A DNA stretch of 64,000 nucleotides from Rhodopseudomonas infernalis (lineage in GTDB: Bacteria > Pseudomonadota > Alphaproteobacteria > Rhizobiales > Xanthobacteraceae): assembly GCF_022271405.1 (NCBI RefSeq), contig NZ_JAJNAL010000019.1:1-64000 (forward strand). Direction: 5' to 3'. Made by a program: the position numbers and the translations under genes. The notes beneath the pieces are model-generated. The model searched no databases. It was not told where the DNA came from and was given only the letters and a program-made list of their open reading frames with translations. Positions 26,346 through 35,432 of the stretch are shown piece by piece. Position 1 is the stretch's first letter. The number at the start of each line of letters is the position of its first letter.

Positions 26346-27409
26346 GGCGATGGCCTCAGCGCGATCGTCACCCGTGCGGACAGACCCGGCACCAGCCGGC
26401 CGACCAGAGGCGCACCGACGAGGCGGATCTTCACCGGGACGCGCTGCACGACGCGGACGAAATTACCGGTTGCGTTGTCGGTCGGCAGCAGGCTGAAAGC
26501 AGAGCCGCTGCCCGGCGCGAGGCTGTCGACGATGCCGTCGAACACCTGATCGGGGAAGCCGTCGATGGTGACGCGGGCGCGCTGGCCAGGCGCGATATGT
26601 TCAATCCGCGTCTCCTTGAAGTTCGCCACCAGCCAAACGTCGTCGACCGGCACGATGTCGAGTAGCACCGCGCCGGGCGCGACCAGCCGGCCGACGCGGA
26701 CCTGGCGATTGCCGATGACGCCGTCGATCGGCGCCTTGATCACCGTGTTGTCGAGATCGATCTGCGCGAGATCGCGTGCCGCCCTGGCCTGAGCCAGCGC
26801 CGCGACGCCGGCCTCGCGCTGGGTGTCGAGCACCGCGATCTTCAGCCGCTGGGCGTCGAGCGTCGCCGAGGCTGCCGCGAGCGCCGCTTCGGCGCGCGCG
26901 CGTCCCGCCTCGGTTTCGTCGACCTGGGCCTGGCTGACGGTGTTGGTGCGTAGCAATTCGCGCCGGCGGTCGGCGGTCTTGATCGCCAGCGTTCGCTCTG
27001 CCTCTGCCGCACGGAGTTGCGCTTCGGCCTGGTGGACCAGCGCGCGCTGCAACCGGCTTTCGGCGTCGACGTTGCTCAGCCTCGCCGATGCCGCCTCGAC
27101 ATTGGCTTCGGCCTGGGCGAAACGCGCTCGGTAGTCGCGATCGTCGATGCGGAACAACGCCTCGCCGGTGCGGACCTGCTGATTGTCGTCGACCTCGACC
27201 GTGGTGACGTAGCCGCCGACCTTCGGCGCCAGCGACGTGACGTCACCGCGCACATACGCGTTGTCGGTCCATGCCTCGCCGCCGGTGTTGGCCCAGGCCC
27301 AGCCCCCCGCCGCAAGCGCAACCGCGCCAGCGCAGAGCAATGCGCCGATCACCATGCGCGCCCGGCTCGGCTTGGCCGAGTGCAGTTTCTCTGCATCGTC
27401 GTCAGTCAT
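26342..27409 (-). CDS. HlyD/EmrA family periplasmic adaptor
   Basis: 355 residues from the ATG at 27409. One membrane helix (residues about 20-40) is followed by a beta-barrel/lipoyl half (AYVRGDVTSLAPKVGGYV), a coiled-coil hairpin rich in Ala, Glu and Arg (residues about 90-200), the returning lipoyl half (VIKAPIDGVIGNRQVRVG) and the beta-barrel with VWLVANFKETRIEHI. This is the EmrA plan. It overlaps the EmrB-like gene by 4 bp (ATGA) and follows the oxidoreductase gene by 26 bp. Confidence 0.9.
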   Translation of the reverse strand: MTDDDAEKLHSAKPSRARMVIGALLCAGAVALAAGGWAWANTGGEAWTDNAYVRGDVTSLAPKVGGYVTTVEVDDNQQVRTGEALFRIDDRDYRARFAQAEANVEAASARLSNVDAESRLQRALVHQAEAQLRAAEAERTLAIKTADRRRELLRTNTVSQAQVDETEAGRARAEAALAAASATLDAQRLKIAVLDTQREAGVAALAQARAARDLAQIDLDNTVIKAPIDGVIGNRQVRVGRLVAPGAVLLDIVPVDDVWLVANFKETRIEHIAPGQRARVTIDGFPDQVFDGIVDSLAPGSGSAFSLLPTDNATGNFVRVVQRVPVKIRLVGAPLVGRLVPGLSARVTIALRPSP

Positions 27410-27435
27410 CCTCGATTCTCCAGCATCTGAAAAGG

Positions 27436-28641
27436 CTACAGCGCCGTGACGCGTTCGGGGTCGGCGGAGGCCAGCGCTGCGGCCCGCTCGGCGGGCGGCG
27501 GATAGATCCACACGGTGTTGACCTCCTGTTTGATCTTCTTGGCCTCGTCGCCGGTGACTTCGACGGCGCGCTCCCAGCCGCGGGTGAACAGCGCTCCGGC
27601 TGCACCGAGGTCGAGGCAGGTGACGTAGACCTCCTGGTGATAGGTTCTGGTCGGCAGTTTCAGCAGCTCGGCCGCGGCGTTGTGGCCTGCGAAGGCGCCC
27701 ATTCGGGTCGCGTGCTGGCACGACATCAGCGCGGTATTGCCAATATCGTCGCTGGCGGCATGCGCGGCGTCGCCGGTGGCGAAGACGCCGGCGACGCCGG
27801 GGACGCGCAACTGCCGATCGACCAGCAGCCGGCCGAGATTGTCGCGCTCGGCCGGGATCTGCGTCGTCAGCGGCGCAGCCCGCATGCCGGCCGCCCACAC
27901 CACGGTCGCCGCGTCGATCCGCGCGCCGTCCGACAGCGTCACTCCCGACGCATCAAGCGCCGCGACCCCGACGCCGAGCCGCGCCTCGATGCCGAGTTTC
28001 GCCAGCGCCGCCTCGATCAAGGGCCGCGGCCCCGGCCCCATGTCGGGCCCGACCGCTTCGCCGCGCTCGACGATCACCACCCGCGGCTTGGCGTCGTTGC
28101 CGAGAATGGCGCGCAGCCGTGCCGGCATCTCGGTCGCCGCCTCGATGCCGGTGAAGCCGCCGCCGGCGACCACCACCGTGTTCCGCGCCGCCGATGGCGG
28201 CTGCTTCGCCAGGCCGTGCAGATGCCGGTCCAGCGCCACCGCATCGTCGTAGCTGTCGATGCTGAAGCCGTGCTCGGCGAGTCCCGGCAGGTTCGGCTTG
28301 AACAGCCGGCTGCCGGTCGCGAGCACCAGTCGATCGTATTCCAGCGTCGTGCGGTCGCCGTTGGCCGCGACGATCTCAACCGTGCGCGCCGCGCTGTCGA
28401 TCGCCTCCACCGAGCCCTGCACGTAGTCGACGTCGATCGCGGCGAGCACCGGACCGAGCGGCGCGGTCATCTTTTCCGGATTCGGTTCGTAGAGCCGGGG
28501 CCGGACGACGAGCGAGGGCTGCGGGGCGATCAGCGTGATCTGCATGCGCTCGGGCGAGACGCCTTCGATGTCGCGCAGGCGGGCGGAGGAAAGTGCAGCG
28601 TACATGCCGGCAAAGCCGGCGCCGATGATGACGAGGCGCAT
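27436..28641 (-). CDS. NAD(P)/FAD-dependent oxidoreductase, NDH-2-like
   Basis: 401 residues. The FAD loop is at the very N terminus (MRLVIIGAGFAGMYAA), the NAD loop at about residue 160 (VVVAGGGFTGIEAA), and the second FAD motif is VFATGDAAHAA. This is the pyridine nucleotide disulfide oxidoreductase/NDH-2 fold without the CxxxxC disulfide. Likely a flavoprotein passing electrons from NAD(P)H to a quinone or another acceptor. It sits in the AraC-efflux block, suggesting a role in handling a redox-active compound (inference). Confidence 0.85.
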   Translation of the reverse strand: MRLVIIGAGFAGMYAALSSARLRDIEGVSPERMQITLIAPQPSLVVRPRLYEPNPEKMTAPLGPVLAAIDVDYVQGSVEAIDSAARTVEIVAANGDRTTLEYDRLVLATGSRLFKPNLPGLAEHGFSIDSYDDAVALDRHLHGLAKQPPSAARNTVVVAGGGFTGIEAATEMPARLRAILGNDAKPRVVIVERGEAVGPDMGPGPRPLIEAALAKLGIEARLGVGVAALDASGVTLSDGARIDAATVVWAAGMRAAPLTTQIPAERDNLGRLLVDRQLRVPGVAGVFATGDAAHAASDDIGNTALMSCQHATRMGAFAGHNAAAELLKLPTRTYHQEVYVTCLDLGAAGALFTRGWERAVEVTGDEAKKIKQEVNTVWIYPPPAERAAALASADPERVTAL

Positions 28642-28696
28642 GTCGTGCTCCTGTTGGGGGATGAGGAAGTCGATGGGGTGCAGGCCGCCACGCGGC

Positions 28697-28975
28697 CTAC
28701 GGCGGGCAGGACAGCTTCGACGGACGGGTGAAAGCCGCCACGCAGTGCGGAATGCATGCGGTCGGGTTCGGACGGATGTCGCCGATGCGCAGGGTCGTCA
28801 TCGTGACGCTCGACGTCTGCCGCACCGGGGTCGCGAGCGCCGCGAGATCGCGCGCGTCCTCACCCGCGCTCGAGGCGGAGCGGATGGTCAGCAAGGCGGC
28901 GTAGATCAGCGTCGTCGCCAGGATCCTGCGTCGCGCCATCGCGATCAGCCAACCGCGCATTGAGCTGTCGAACAT
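28697..28975 (-). CDS. Small exported protein, unknown function
   Basis: 92 residues or fewer; inner Met codons at residues 6 and 13 are alternative starts. A hydrophobic stretch (ILATTLIYAALLTIRSASSA) looks like a signal peptide, and the mature part holds three cysteines (ACIPHC and the final CPP). It lies between the oxidoreductase gene and the AraC gene on the same strand. No family recognised. Confidence 0.5.
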   Translation of the reverse strand: MFDSSMRGWLIAMARRRILATTLIYAALLTIRSASSAGEDARDLAALATPVRQTSSVTMTTLRIGDIRPNPTACIPHCVAAFTRPSKLSCPP

Positions 28976-29075
28976 CGATCGTCTCCGGTTTTGTTGGCAT
29001 TTTGGTGCATGTTGAGTAGCGAAGCCGGGACACGACCGCGCCAGAGCGATTGCGGCGGCTGCAGCGCGATTGCCG

Positions 29076-30023
29076 TCAGCTCGCGTTGCGGCGCCAATCC
29101 GTCGGCGAAACGCCGGTCAGCCGCTTGAACGCCGCCGCGAACGCCGTCTGCGACGCGTAGCCGAGCGCAGCGGCGACCGACACGACGGGGGTGCCGTCGC
29201 GCAGCATTTCCATTGCCTGCTCCAGCCGCCGCTGCCGCAGCCAAGAGAATGGCGACAGGCCGGTGCTGTCCTTGAACGCCCGGCAGAAGTGAAAGCGCGA
29301 CAGGCCCGCCTCCTCGGCAAGGGCCGCGAGCGAAACCTCGTCGTCCTCGCTGGAGCGCAGACGGTCGATCGCGCGCCGCAGAACGTGAGGTGCGAGGCCA
29401 CCGCGCGCCGGCGCCGTCACGACCGACGACGATGCGTGCGCAACCAGCATGCGAATCGCCAGCAGATCGATCAGCTGCTGCCTGAACAGCGCGTCGAGCG
29501 CGGCGTTGTCCTCGATCACGTCCGCGGCGCTGATCAAAAGGCGCGCCGTGATCGGATCGGGAAAGCCGGTGCGCTCCGCGAGGCTGTCGCCGCTGGCCCC
29601 ATTCTCGTCGGCGATCTGGCGCAGCTTGCTACGCGGCAGATAGAGCTGCACGACTTCGATAGGCCCGGCGATGTCCCATCGCGCGCTCGACTCCGCCGGA
29701 ATGATGGTGACAACGCCTTCACGCGCGGTGCCGATCGCAACCGCGCCATCGGCGCGGCGCTCCAGGCGCCGGATCGGGCCGCGATAGGCCATCACTACGT
29801 CGTCGGCCATCGGCGCCACGACGTCGTGCAGCGGGCCGTGCCGCCACAGCGCGAAAGCGCCGCCGGAGCGTTCGGACGCGAAACGCAGCGGCGCCGCTCC
29901 GAGCACACGCTTCATCTCTTCCGCCGGGGCGGGTGAAACGGAGGAATGCCTGTCGGCTTCAGAAACATCCGATGACGTCTCGACCCCTGCCGCGACGGCC
30001 CGATCTGCGATCGAAGGTCTCAC
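29076..30023 (-). CDS. AraC family transcriptional regulator
   Basis: 315 residues. The N-terminal 200 residues are a cupin-like sensor of the AraC_binding_2 kind (PIEVVQLYLPRSKLRQIAD). The C-terminal double HTH has VSLAALAEEAGLSRFHFCRAF and the second motif PVVSVAAALGYASQTAFAAAF, then KRLTGVSPTDWRR. It is the first gene of the minus-strand block that continues into the exported protein, oxidoreductase and EmrAB-type pump, so it is the likely local activator. Confidence 0.88.
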   Translation of the reverse strand: MRPSIADRAVAAGVETSSDVSEADRHSSVSPAPAEEMKRVLGAAPLRFASERSGGAFALWRHGPLHDVVAPMADDVVMAYRGPIRRLERRADGAVAIGTAREGVVTIIPAESSARWDIAGPIEVVQLYLPRSKLRQIADENGASGDSLAERTGFPDPITARLLISAADVIEDNAALDALFRQQLIDLLAIRMLVAHASSSVVTAPARGGLAPHVLRRAIDRLRSSEDDEVSLAALAEEAGLSRFHFCRAFKDSTGLSPFSWLRQRRLEQAMEMLRDGTPVVSVAAALGYASQTAFAAAFKRLTGVSPTDWRRNAS

Positions 30024-30220
30024 ATCTGATCTCCCGAGGAGTCACGGAACGCCCCATGGCGTCTCAGCGGTCGACGCGCCTGGGTTCGCTGTGATGATGG
30101 CGGCAGACGCCGCACTAGGCCATCATGCGCACCGGCAGCGGGCCTGATACTTGAGGCTGGATCGACCTGTGCGCAGGCGTAGGTGACGGCGGTGACCGCC
30201 GAGGGATGGAAGCTCGCGGT

Positions 30221-31570
30221 TCAAGACGCCTGATCGAGACCAGGATCCGCCAACGGCACGGTGAAGACGAACTGCGCGCCGCCCTGCGGCCGGTTGGCCG
30301 CGCGGATCTCTCCGCCATGCGCCGCGACGATGGTCTGGCAGATCGCCAGACCGACGCCGAGCCCGGACTCCTTGGTGCTGAAGAAACTGTCGAACACGCG
30401 CTCGAGGTCGGCCTCGGCGATGCCCGGCCCGTTGTCGCCCACGCTGATGCTGGCGAAGCCGCCGCCGTCGCGGCTAGTCCGGACCTCGATGCGGCCGCAT
30501 TCACCGCCTCGACGGACCAAGGCCTGGACGCTGTTGATCAGCAGATTGATGACGACCTGCTGGAGCTGCACGCGGTCAGCCACGACGGTCGGCCGTCCTG
30601 CGTCGAATGCCGTCGTCAGCACGATCGTCTTCGACTCGACGTCGTGGCCGATGAACATCATCGCTTCCTGGACCGCGTCGTTGAGGTCGAGGGGGTGCCT
30701 TTCCAGCTCGTGCTTGGCTGCCATGCCTCGCATGCGCTGGATGATATCGCTGGCACGGCGCGCATTGGTCACGATCTTCGATGTGAGCTGTGCCACCTTT
30801 TCGCAGTCGTGGTCGCCGCGCGCGAGCCAGCGCAGGCTGGCCTCGCCGTTCGACACGATCGCGGTGAGCGGTTGGCTGATCTCGTGAGCGATCGACGTTG
30901 CCAACTCTCCGAGCGTGGCGATCCGCGCCGCCCGGGCAAAATCGGCTTGCAGCTTCCGCAATTGACGCTCGGTATTCAGGCGCGGGCTGATGTCCTGGAT
31001 GCTGATGAAGGTGGTGTCGAGCTGTTCCGGCGGTCGCGGAAAGGTCACCGAAAACCGCACATCGATCACCGTGCCATCGAACGCCAGCATCCTGGTCTCT
31101 TCGATGAGATTTCGTTCTCCATTGTAGTGGGCCACCATCACCCGCTTGGCGAGATCAGGATCGGCCTCGAACAGATAGCGCACCGGCCGGATCAGATCGT
31201 TCGGCCGCTTCGCGCGAAACAGTGCCACGGCGGCGATGTTGACTTCGGAAACCACCACAGTGTCCTTGGCGTTTTCGACGAAGTCCGGATTGGCGTCCAG
31301 GAACGCCGCGATATCCCTGACGCCTTCGACGCGTATGAGATCCATCACTGCCCCGGTCCGGCGGGAATCGACCTGCCACAAGGCAGTGGGAAGATGCTGG
31401 ATCAGGCTGCGATACTTTTCCTCGCCGGTCGCCGTCCTGTCGGGCATTGACGACGCCGGCGACGCATCATGCGCCGATGTCGCGGCGTCAGCCAGGCTGC
31501 GTCCGCTGCCGAACGCCGCGCCTGCACGGCCGGGCCGATCTCGGAAGACACTACTCATGGTGCGAATCAT
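30221..31570 (-). CDS. PAS-domain sensor histidine kinase
   Basis: 449 residues from the ATG at 31570 (the ATG at 31558 is equally possible). No membrane helix is seen, so it is cytoplasmic. A PAS-like region (residues about 50-200) is followed by HisKA with the phosphoacceptor in IAHEISQPLTAIVSNGEA and the ATPase with VVINLLINSVQAL, SVGDNGPGI and GLGVGLAICQTIV. This is the FixL/NwsA-like group. It overlaps the single-domain receiver gene upstream, and the FixJ-type regulator gene precedes that; the three form one operon. Confidence 0.9.
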   Translation of the reverse strand: MIRTMSSVFRDRPGRAGAAFGSGRSLADAATSAHDASPASSMPDRTATGEEKYRSLIQHLPTALWQVDSRRTGAVMDLIRVEGVRDIAAFLDANPDFVENAKDTVVVSEVNIAAVALFRAKRPNDLIRPVRYLFEADPDLAKRVMVAHYNGERNLIEETRMLAFDGTVIDVRFSVTFPRPPEQLDTTFISIQDISPRLNTERQLRKLQADFARAARIATLGELATSIAHEISQPLTAIVSNGEASLRWLARGDHDCEKVAQLTSKIVTNARRASDIIQRMRGMAAKHELERHPLDLNDAVQEAMMFIGHDVESKTIVLTTAFDAGRPTVVADRVQLQQVVINLLINSVQALVRRGGECGRIEVRTSRDGGGFASISVGDNGPGIAEADLERVFDSFFSTKESGLGVGLAICQTIVAAHGGEIRAANRPQGGAQFVFTVPLADPGLDQAS

Positions 31571-31997
31571 CCATGCGCGTCGAGCGTCCTGGTTTCAGGA
31601 TGACACGAAGATGCTCATACAGCGCGCCACCGCTGATCGGTTTCGCCAGGAACGCAATTGCTCCGCCGGCCAGCGCGCGCGCACGCGTCGCGGCACTGGT
31701 GTCGGCCGAAATGAATATCACCGGCAGCGGCGGAGAGATCCGCCGCAGCCGGTCCTGCAGGTCGAGCCCGCTCAGGCCCGGCATTCGAACGTCGGTGATG
31801 AGGCAGTCGAATGCTCCTGCCCGATAGGTGATCAGGAATGCCTCCGCCCGATCGAACGCGCGGCAACGAATGTCCATCACCGCCAGAAGATCGCACAACG
31901 CTTCGCGTACCGACTCGTCGTCGTCGACAACGGCGACGAGAGGGCCTTCGAGCAGAGGGGTCGTAGAAACTGGCATCGCCGGGGACCATCTGCTCAT
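31551..31997 (-). CDS. Single-domain response regulator receiver
   Basis: 148 residues: one receiver domain with the acidic pair in VAVVDDDESV, phospho-acceptor Asp69 in LITDVRMPGLSG, Ser in FISADTS and Lys in FLAKPI. There is no output domain, so it probably acts as a phosphate shuttle or sink between the adjacent kinase and the FixJ-type regulator. Its stop overlaps the kinase start. Confidence 0.88.
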   Translation of the reverse strand: MSRWSPAMPVSTTPLLEGPLVAVVDDDESVREALCDLLAVMDIRCRAFDRAEAFLITYRAGAFDCLITDVRMPGLSGLDLQDRLRRISPPLPVIFISADTSAATRARALAGGAIAFLAKPISGGALYEHLRVILKPGRSTRMDDSHHE

Positions 31998-32026
31998 CCA
32001 CCACAGGCCGGTACCTATCCCGAGGT

Positions 32027-32734
32027 TTAGCCCCCCTCTCCGTTCCGCAATTCCTCTGGTAGCAGTTCCCAGATCCGGATCAGCTCGGTCGCCGACCGCG
32101 CCTGCATTTTGCGACTGCCGTTGGCGCGATGCAGCTTGATGGTGATCTCGCTCAGGCCGAGGTCGAACGCGATTTGCTTGTTGAGCCGGCCTTTGGCGAC
32201 CTCGCGCAGCACTTGCCGCTCCCGCGGCGTGAGCATCGCGTAGCGCGCGCTCGCCTGCCTGATGCGTAACGCCGCGACGGTCTGTGCGATGTCCCGCTCG
32301 ATCGCGTCACCCACGGCATCGAGCAGCGCCTGGTCCCGCACCGGCTTGGTGAGAAAGTCGACCGCGCCCGCCTTCATCGCCTGCACCGTCATGGCGATGT
32401 CGCCGTGACCGGTCAGAAAGATGATCGGTTTCGTGTTGCCGCTGCGGATCAGGCGTTGCTGCAGATCGAGCCCGCTCAGCCCTGGCATCCGGACGTCGAG
32501 GATCAGACAGCCGGGCCTGTCAGGCAGTTCGGTATGCAGCAATTCCTGCGTCGTCGCAAAGCAGAGGGAGTCGAGATCGACCGACAGCAGCAGTTCGTGC
32601 AAGGCGGACCGCACCTCGTCGTCATCGTCCACGATCACCACGAGCGGGCGGACCGCTGCAGCGGTCGACGTCTTCATTGCCGGCAGGTCGCGCGGATACG
32701 CAGGCGCACTGGCAATCGTCGTTCTCAGCATCAT
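32027..32734 (-). CDS. FixJ/LuxR-type response regulator
   Basis: 235 residues. Receiver with VVIVDDDDEV, Asp80 in LILDVRMPGLSG, TGHGDIAMTV and FLTKPV; then a LuxR-type HTH with LTPRERQVLREVAKGRLNK and IAFDLGLSEITIKLHRANG. The end of the recognition helix reads HRANGSRKM where relatives usually have HRGRVMRKM-like residues, a small oddity. It is the first gene of the regulator-receiver-kinase operon. Targets unknown. Confidence 0.9.
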   Translation of the reverse strand: MMLRTTIASAPAYPRDLPAMKTSTAAAVRPLVVIVDDDDEVRSALHELLLSVDLDSLCFATTQELLHTELPDRPGCLILDVRMPGLSGLDLQQRLIRSGNTKPIIFLTGHGDIAMTVQAMKAGAVDFLTKPVRDQALLDAVGDAIERDIAQTVAALRIRQASARYAMLTPRERQVLREVAKGRLNKQIAFDLGLSEITIKLHRANGSRKMQARSATELIRIWELLPEELRNGEGG

Positions 32735-33023
32735 CGTGTAGCTCCAGTCGGCGACGCCACGTCGGAACTCAACGTGCCGGTAGCTTTACGGGGCTCACAA
32801 ATCCCGTCTTTCCCGATCCGATCGCGTTTTTCCGATTTCTGCGCCTGCCCGTGCGGCCAACGGTCACGCACGCGTGAGTCCGCCCGCATCGCCGATCTGT
32901 GAACGGTTCGTCTCAAAAACGCCCATTCGCGGTATGGACGTAGCGCCGGCGATATCGGATTATGCAATTCACTCGCATCTTGGTGTTTGCCGTGAGGACG
33001 CCCTTCCGGCGAGGACTAAAGTC

Positions 33024-33935
33024 ATGAACCAGGCCAACGCTTACGGACGAACCCTCGGGCGGAGATTACGATCCGACCCGGCACCCGTCCTGACCACGCG
33101 CTCTCTGCACAGCACCGAGCTTGCCGTCACCGAGTGTCGCAACAATGCGCCCGAATGCGGCCTGTCCGGTTCGCTGCCCGGCGAGGACGCCTATCTGGTC
33201 AGCCTCAAGCTGCGCGACTATTCGCAGTGTGAATGCTGGGAGGAAGGTCGCCCGGTGATCACCGCGGACGTTCATAGCGGCGCCACCTATCTGTATGACC
33301 TCCGCCGCGACCCGCGATACGTCATCGACAAGCCGTTTCATTCGGTATTCTTCTATCTGCCGCGCACCGCACTGAACTCGATTGGGCAACAGGCCGGTAC
33401 GCGACGTGTCGGTGATCTCGCCTACCAGCCCGGAATCGGCAGCGACGACGACATCGTCCGCCACATCAGCGCATCGCTGCTCGCCGGGCTACATCGGCCC
33501 CACGAGGTCAATCAACTGTTCGTCGATCACCTGTTGCTCGCTATTGGATCGCACGTAATCCAGGCCTATGGCGGACTCGACGTCTCGGGCCCGGTGCGCG
33601 GCGGCCTCGCCGCCTGGCAGACCAGGCGTGCCTGCGAACTGCTCGCGGCCGATCTCGAAGGCAAGTTGTCGCTTCAGCGCCTCGCCGCCGAATTCGGGCT
33701 TTCGACCAGCCATTTTTCACGCGCGTTTCGGATCTCGACCGGCTTGCCGCCGCACCGGTGGCTGATGGAGCAGCGCGTGTCGAAAGCCAAGCAACTGCTG
33801 TCGGACCGCAAGTTGCCGCTTTCCGAGGTGGCGATCGCCGCGGGGTTCGCCAACCAAAGCCATCTCACCCGGGTGTTCTCGTCGATCGCCGGGATCAGTC
33901 CGGGCGCATGGCGCCGAGAATCCGGCAGTCGGTAG
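33024..33935 (+). CDS. AraC family transcriptional regulator
   Basis: 303 residues from the ATG at 33024 (GAGG 11 bases upstream); the frame is open for 50 codons more. The N-terminal part is an AraC_binding-type sensor (residues about 60-190). The C-terminal double HTH has LSLQRLAAEFGLSTSHFSRAF and LPLSEVAIAAGFANQSHLTRV, and ends GISPGAWRRESG. It is divergent from the FixJ operon and convergent with the SDR gene at 33,950. It may control the SDR-cupin-hydrolase run to its right (inference). Confidence 0.88.
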   Translation: MNQANAYGRTLGRRLRSDPAPVLTTRSLHSTELAVTECRNNAPECGLSGSLPGEDAYLVSLKLRDYSQCECWEEGRPVITADVHSGATYLYDLRRDPRYVIDKPFHSVFFYLPRTALNSIGQQAGTRRVGDLAYQPGIGSDDDIVRHISASLLAGLHRPHEVNQLFVDHLLLAIGSHVIQAYGGLDVSGPVRGGLAAWQTRRACELLAADLEGKLSLQRLAAEFGLSTSHFSRAFRISTGLPPHRWLMEQRVSKAKQLLSDRKLPLSEVAIAAGFANQSHLTRVFSSIAGISPGAWRRESGSR

Positions 33936-33949
33936 GCAGGAGCGGCCGC

Positions 33950-34912
33950 TCAACGGGCCGTCAGCGTTTCGCTCAGCGCCCACAGCCGCTCGGCTTGTAC
34001 CCGATCGGCTGCCCATGGTGCGACGCCCTTGCGCGATTCGTCGCCACGATAGACCGGCGCGATGTCGCAATCCTCGCAGTAAACGCCACCCCGCCCGTCA
34101 AGGCGTGGGCTGGTCGCGCACCATACGCTGGTGGCTGCACCCTGCTGCGGGGTCTTCATCCCGCGGGCCGGATCGACCTTCGCCACGCCGTTTGCATCGC
34201 GCGCGCCGAACGCCGCTATCTCCTCTGCGCTCAGATGCCGCGCCAGATCGGTGAGGATTTGACCGGGATGCAGCGAGAACGCGCGGATGCCGTGAGCCTG
34301 GCCGCGCGCATCCAGCGCCATGGCGAACAAAGCGTTGGCGGTCTTGGACTGCCCGTAGGCCTTCCATTTGTCATAGGTGCGTCGAATGAAATTCGGATCG
34401 GCGAAATCGACGCCGGCCAGCTGATGCCCGCGCGACGACACTGCCACGACGCGCGCACCGTTCGCCCGCAGCAGCGCAGGCCAGAGCGCGCGGACCAGCC
34501 GGAAGTGACCGAGATGGTTGGTGGCGAATTGCAATTCGTTGCCCGAAGCGTCGCGCCCTTGCGGCGTCGCCATGATGCCCGCGCCGGCGATCAGGATCGG
34601 CAGCGGCCGTCCGCTGGCGAGAAAGCGCGCCGCGAAGGCCGCCACCGAGACCGGGTCGATCAGATCGAGCTGCTCGATCTCGACCGCCGCGATGCCGCTG
34701 AGCGCAACGCGCGCCCGCTCCGGATCGCGGGCCGGGACGACCACCGTGGCGCCTGCGTCGCTGAGCGCCCGCGTGGTCTCCAAACCTAGCCCCGACGCCC
34801 CGCCGGTCACGACGACGGTTCGCCCTGTCAGATCCACACCCGCCAGCACGTCCGCCGCCGTGGCGGACACGTCGAAGTCGCTGCCGATGGGACATTGCGG
34901 TGTGGTCTTCAT
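33950..34912 (-). CDS. SDR family oxidoreductase (retinol dehydrogenase-like)
   Basis: 320 residues from the ATG at 34912 (AAGGAT ribosome site). Cofactor loop VTGGASGLGLETT, then LIAGAGIMATP, ATNHLGHFRLV and YGQSKTANALFA with the catalytic Tyr and Lys. The long C-terminal part with GVYCEDCDIAPV is typical of the WW-oxidoreductase/retinol dehydrogenase-like SDR branch. Reduces or oxidises a hydrophobic carbonyl compound; substrate unknown. Last gene of the run starting at 37,268. Confidence 0.85.
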   Translation of the reverse strand: MKTTPQCPIGSDFDVSATAADVLAGVDLTGRTVVVTGGASGLGLETTRALSDAGATVVVPARDPERARVALSGIAAVEIEQLDLIDPVSVAAFAARFLASGRPLPILIAGAGIMATPQGRDASGNELQFATNHLGHFRLVRALWPALLRANGARVVAVSSRGHQLAGVDFADPNFIRRTYDKWKAYGQSKTANALFAMALDARGQAHGIRAFSLHPGQILTDLARHLSAEEIAAFGARDANGVAKVDPARGMKTPQQGAATSVWCATSPRLDGRGGVYCEDCDIAPVYRGDESRKGVAPWAADRVQAERLWALSETLTAR

Positions 34913-34970
34913 CGTCCGTGATCCTTGCAGGCTATCGGCGTGCGGCCGATCGCCACGACGATCCGCAACG

Positions 34971-35414
34971 TTACTTGAGATCCGGAACAGTGAGTTGGGT
35001 GTCGTGCGTGTCGACCACGAATACCGCGAGCAGCTTCGCGGGCTTGGTGGCGCTGGCATTGGCGCTGACGCCATGATGATCGCCCGGAAGTTCGGTCCAG
35101 TTCTCGCCAGCGCTGTAGACCTTCTCGGGCCCGTCGTTGACCTTGCTACGCACCTGTCCTTCCAGCACCGTGGCGTAAATGATCGCCGAGCGCGCGTGCG
35201 TATGCGGCGGCGATGAACCGCCCGGCCCGTACTCGACCAGCACACCCTTGAGGCTCTTGCCTGGTACGCCGGGGAGCGCATGCTGGTACACCAGCGTGAC
35301 CGTGGCGTCGGTCGCACCGGGCAAGCGATCGCTCCGCCGCATCTGTTCGGAATGCGCCGCGACGGGTGTCGCGATGAGCTGTGCCAGGACGAGCAAGCCT
35401 GCTGGATTCCACAT
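34971..35414 (-). CDS. Exported cupin domain protein
   Basis: 147 residues with a short signal peptide (AGLLVLAQLIATPVAA). One cupin barrel: GGSSPPHTHARSAIIYATVLEG holds the first metal motif (its PPHTHARS core with two His and a later Glu), and PGDHHGVSANAS the second. Such small periplasmic cupins bind a divalent metal; the function is unassigned. It lies between the SDR and NAD-binding protein genes on one strand. Confidence 0.82.
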   Translation of the reverse strand: MWNPAGLLVLAQLIATPVAAHSEQMRRSDRLPGATDATVTLVYQHALPGVPGKSLKGVLVEYGPGGSSPPHTHARSAIIYATVLEGQVRSKVNDGPEKVYSAGENWTELPGDHHGVSANASATKPAKLLAVFVVDTHDTQLTVPDLK

Positions 35415-35432
35415 CTGCCGACCTCCAATTGT

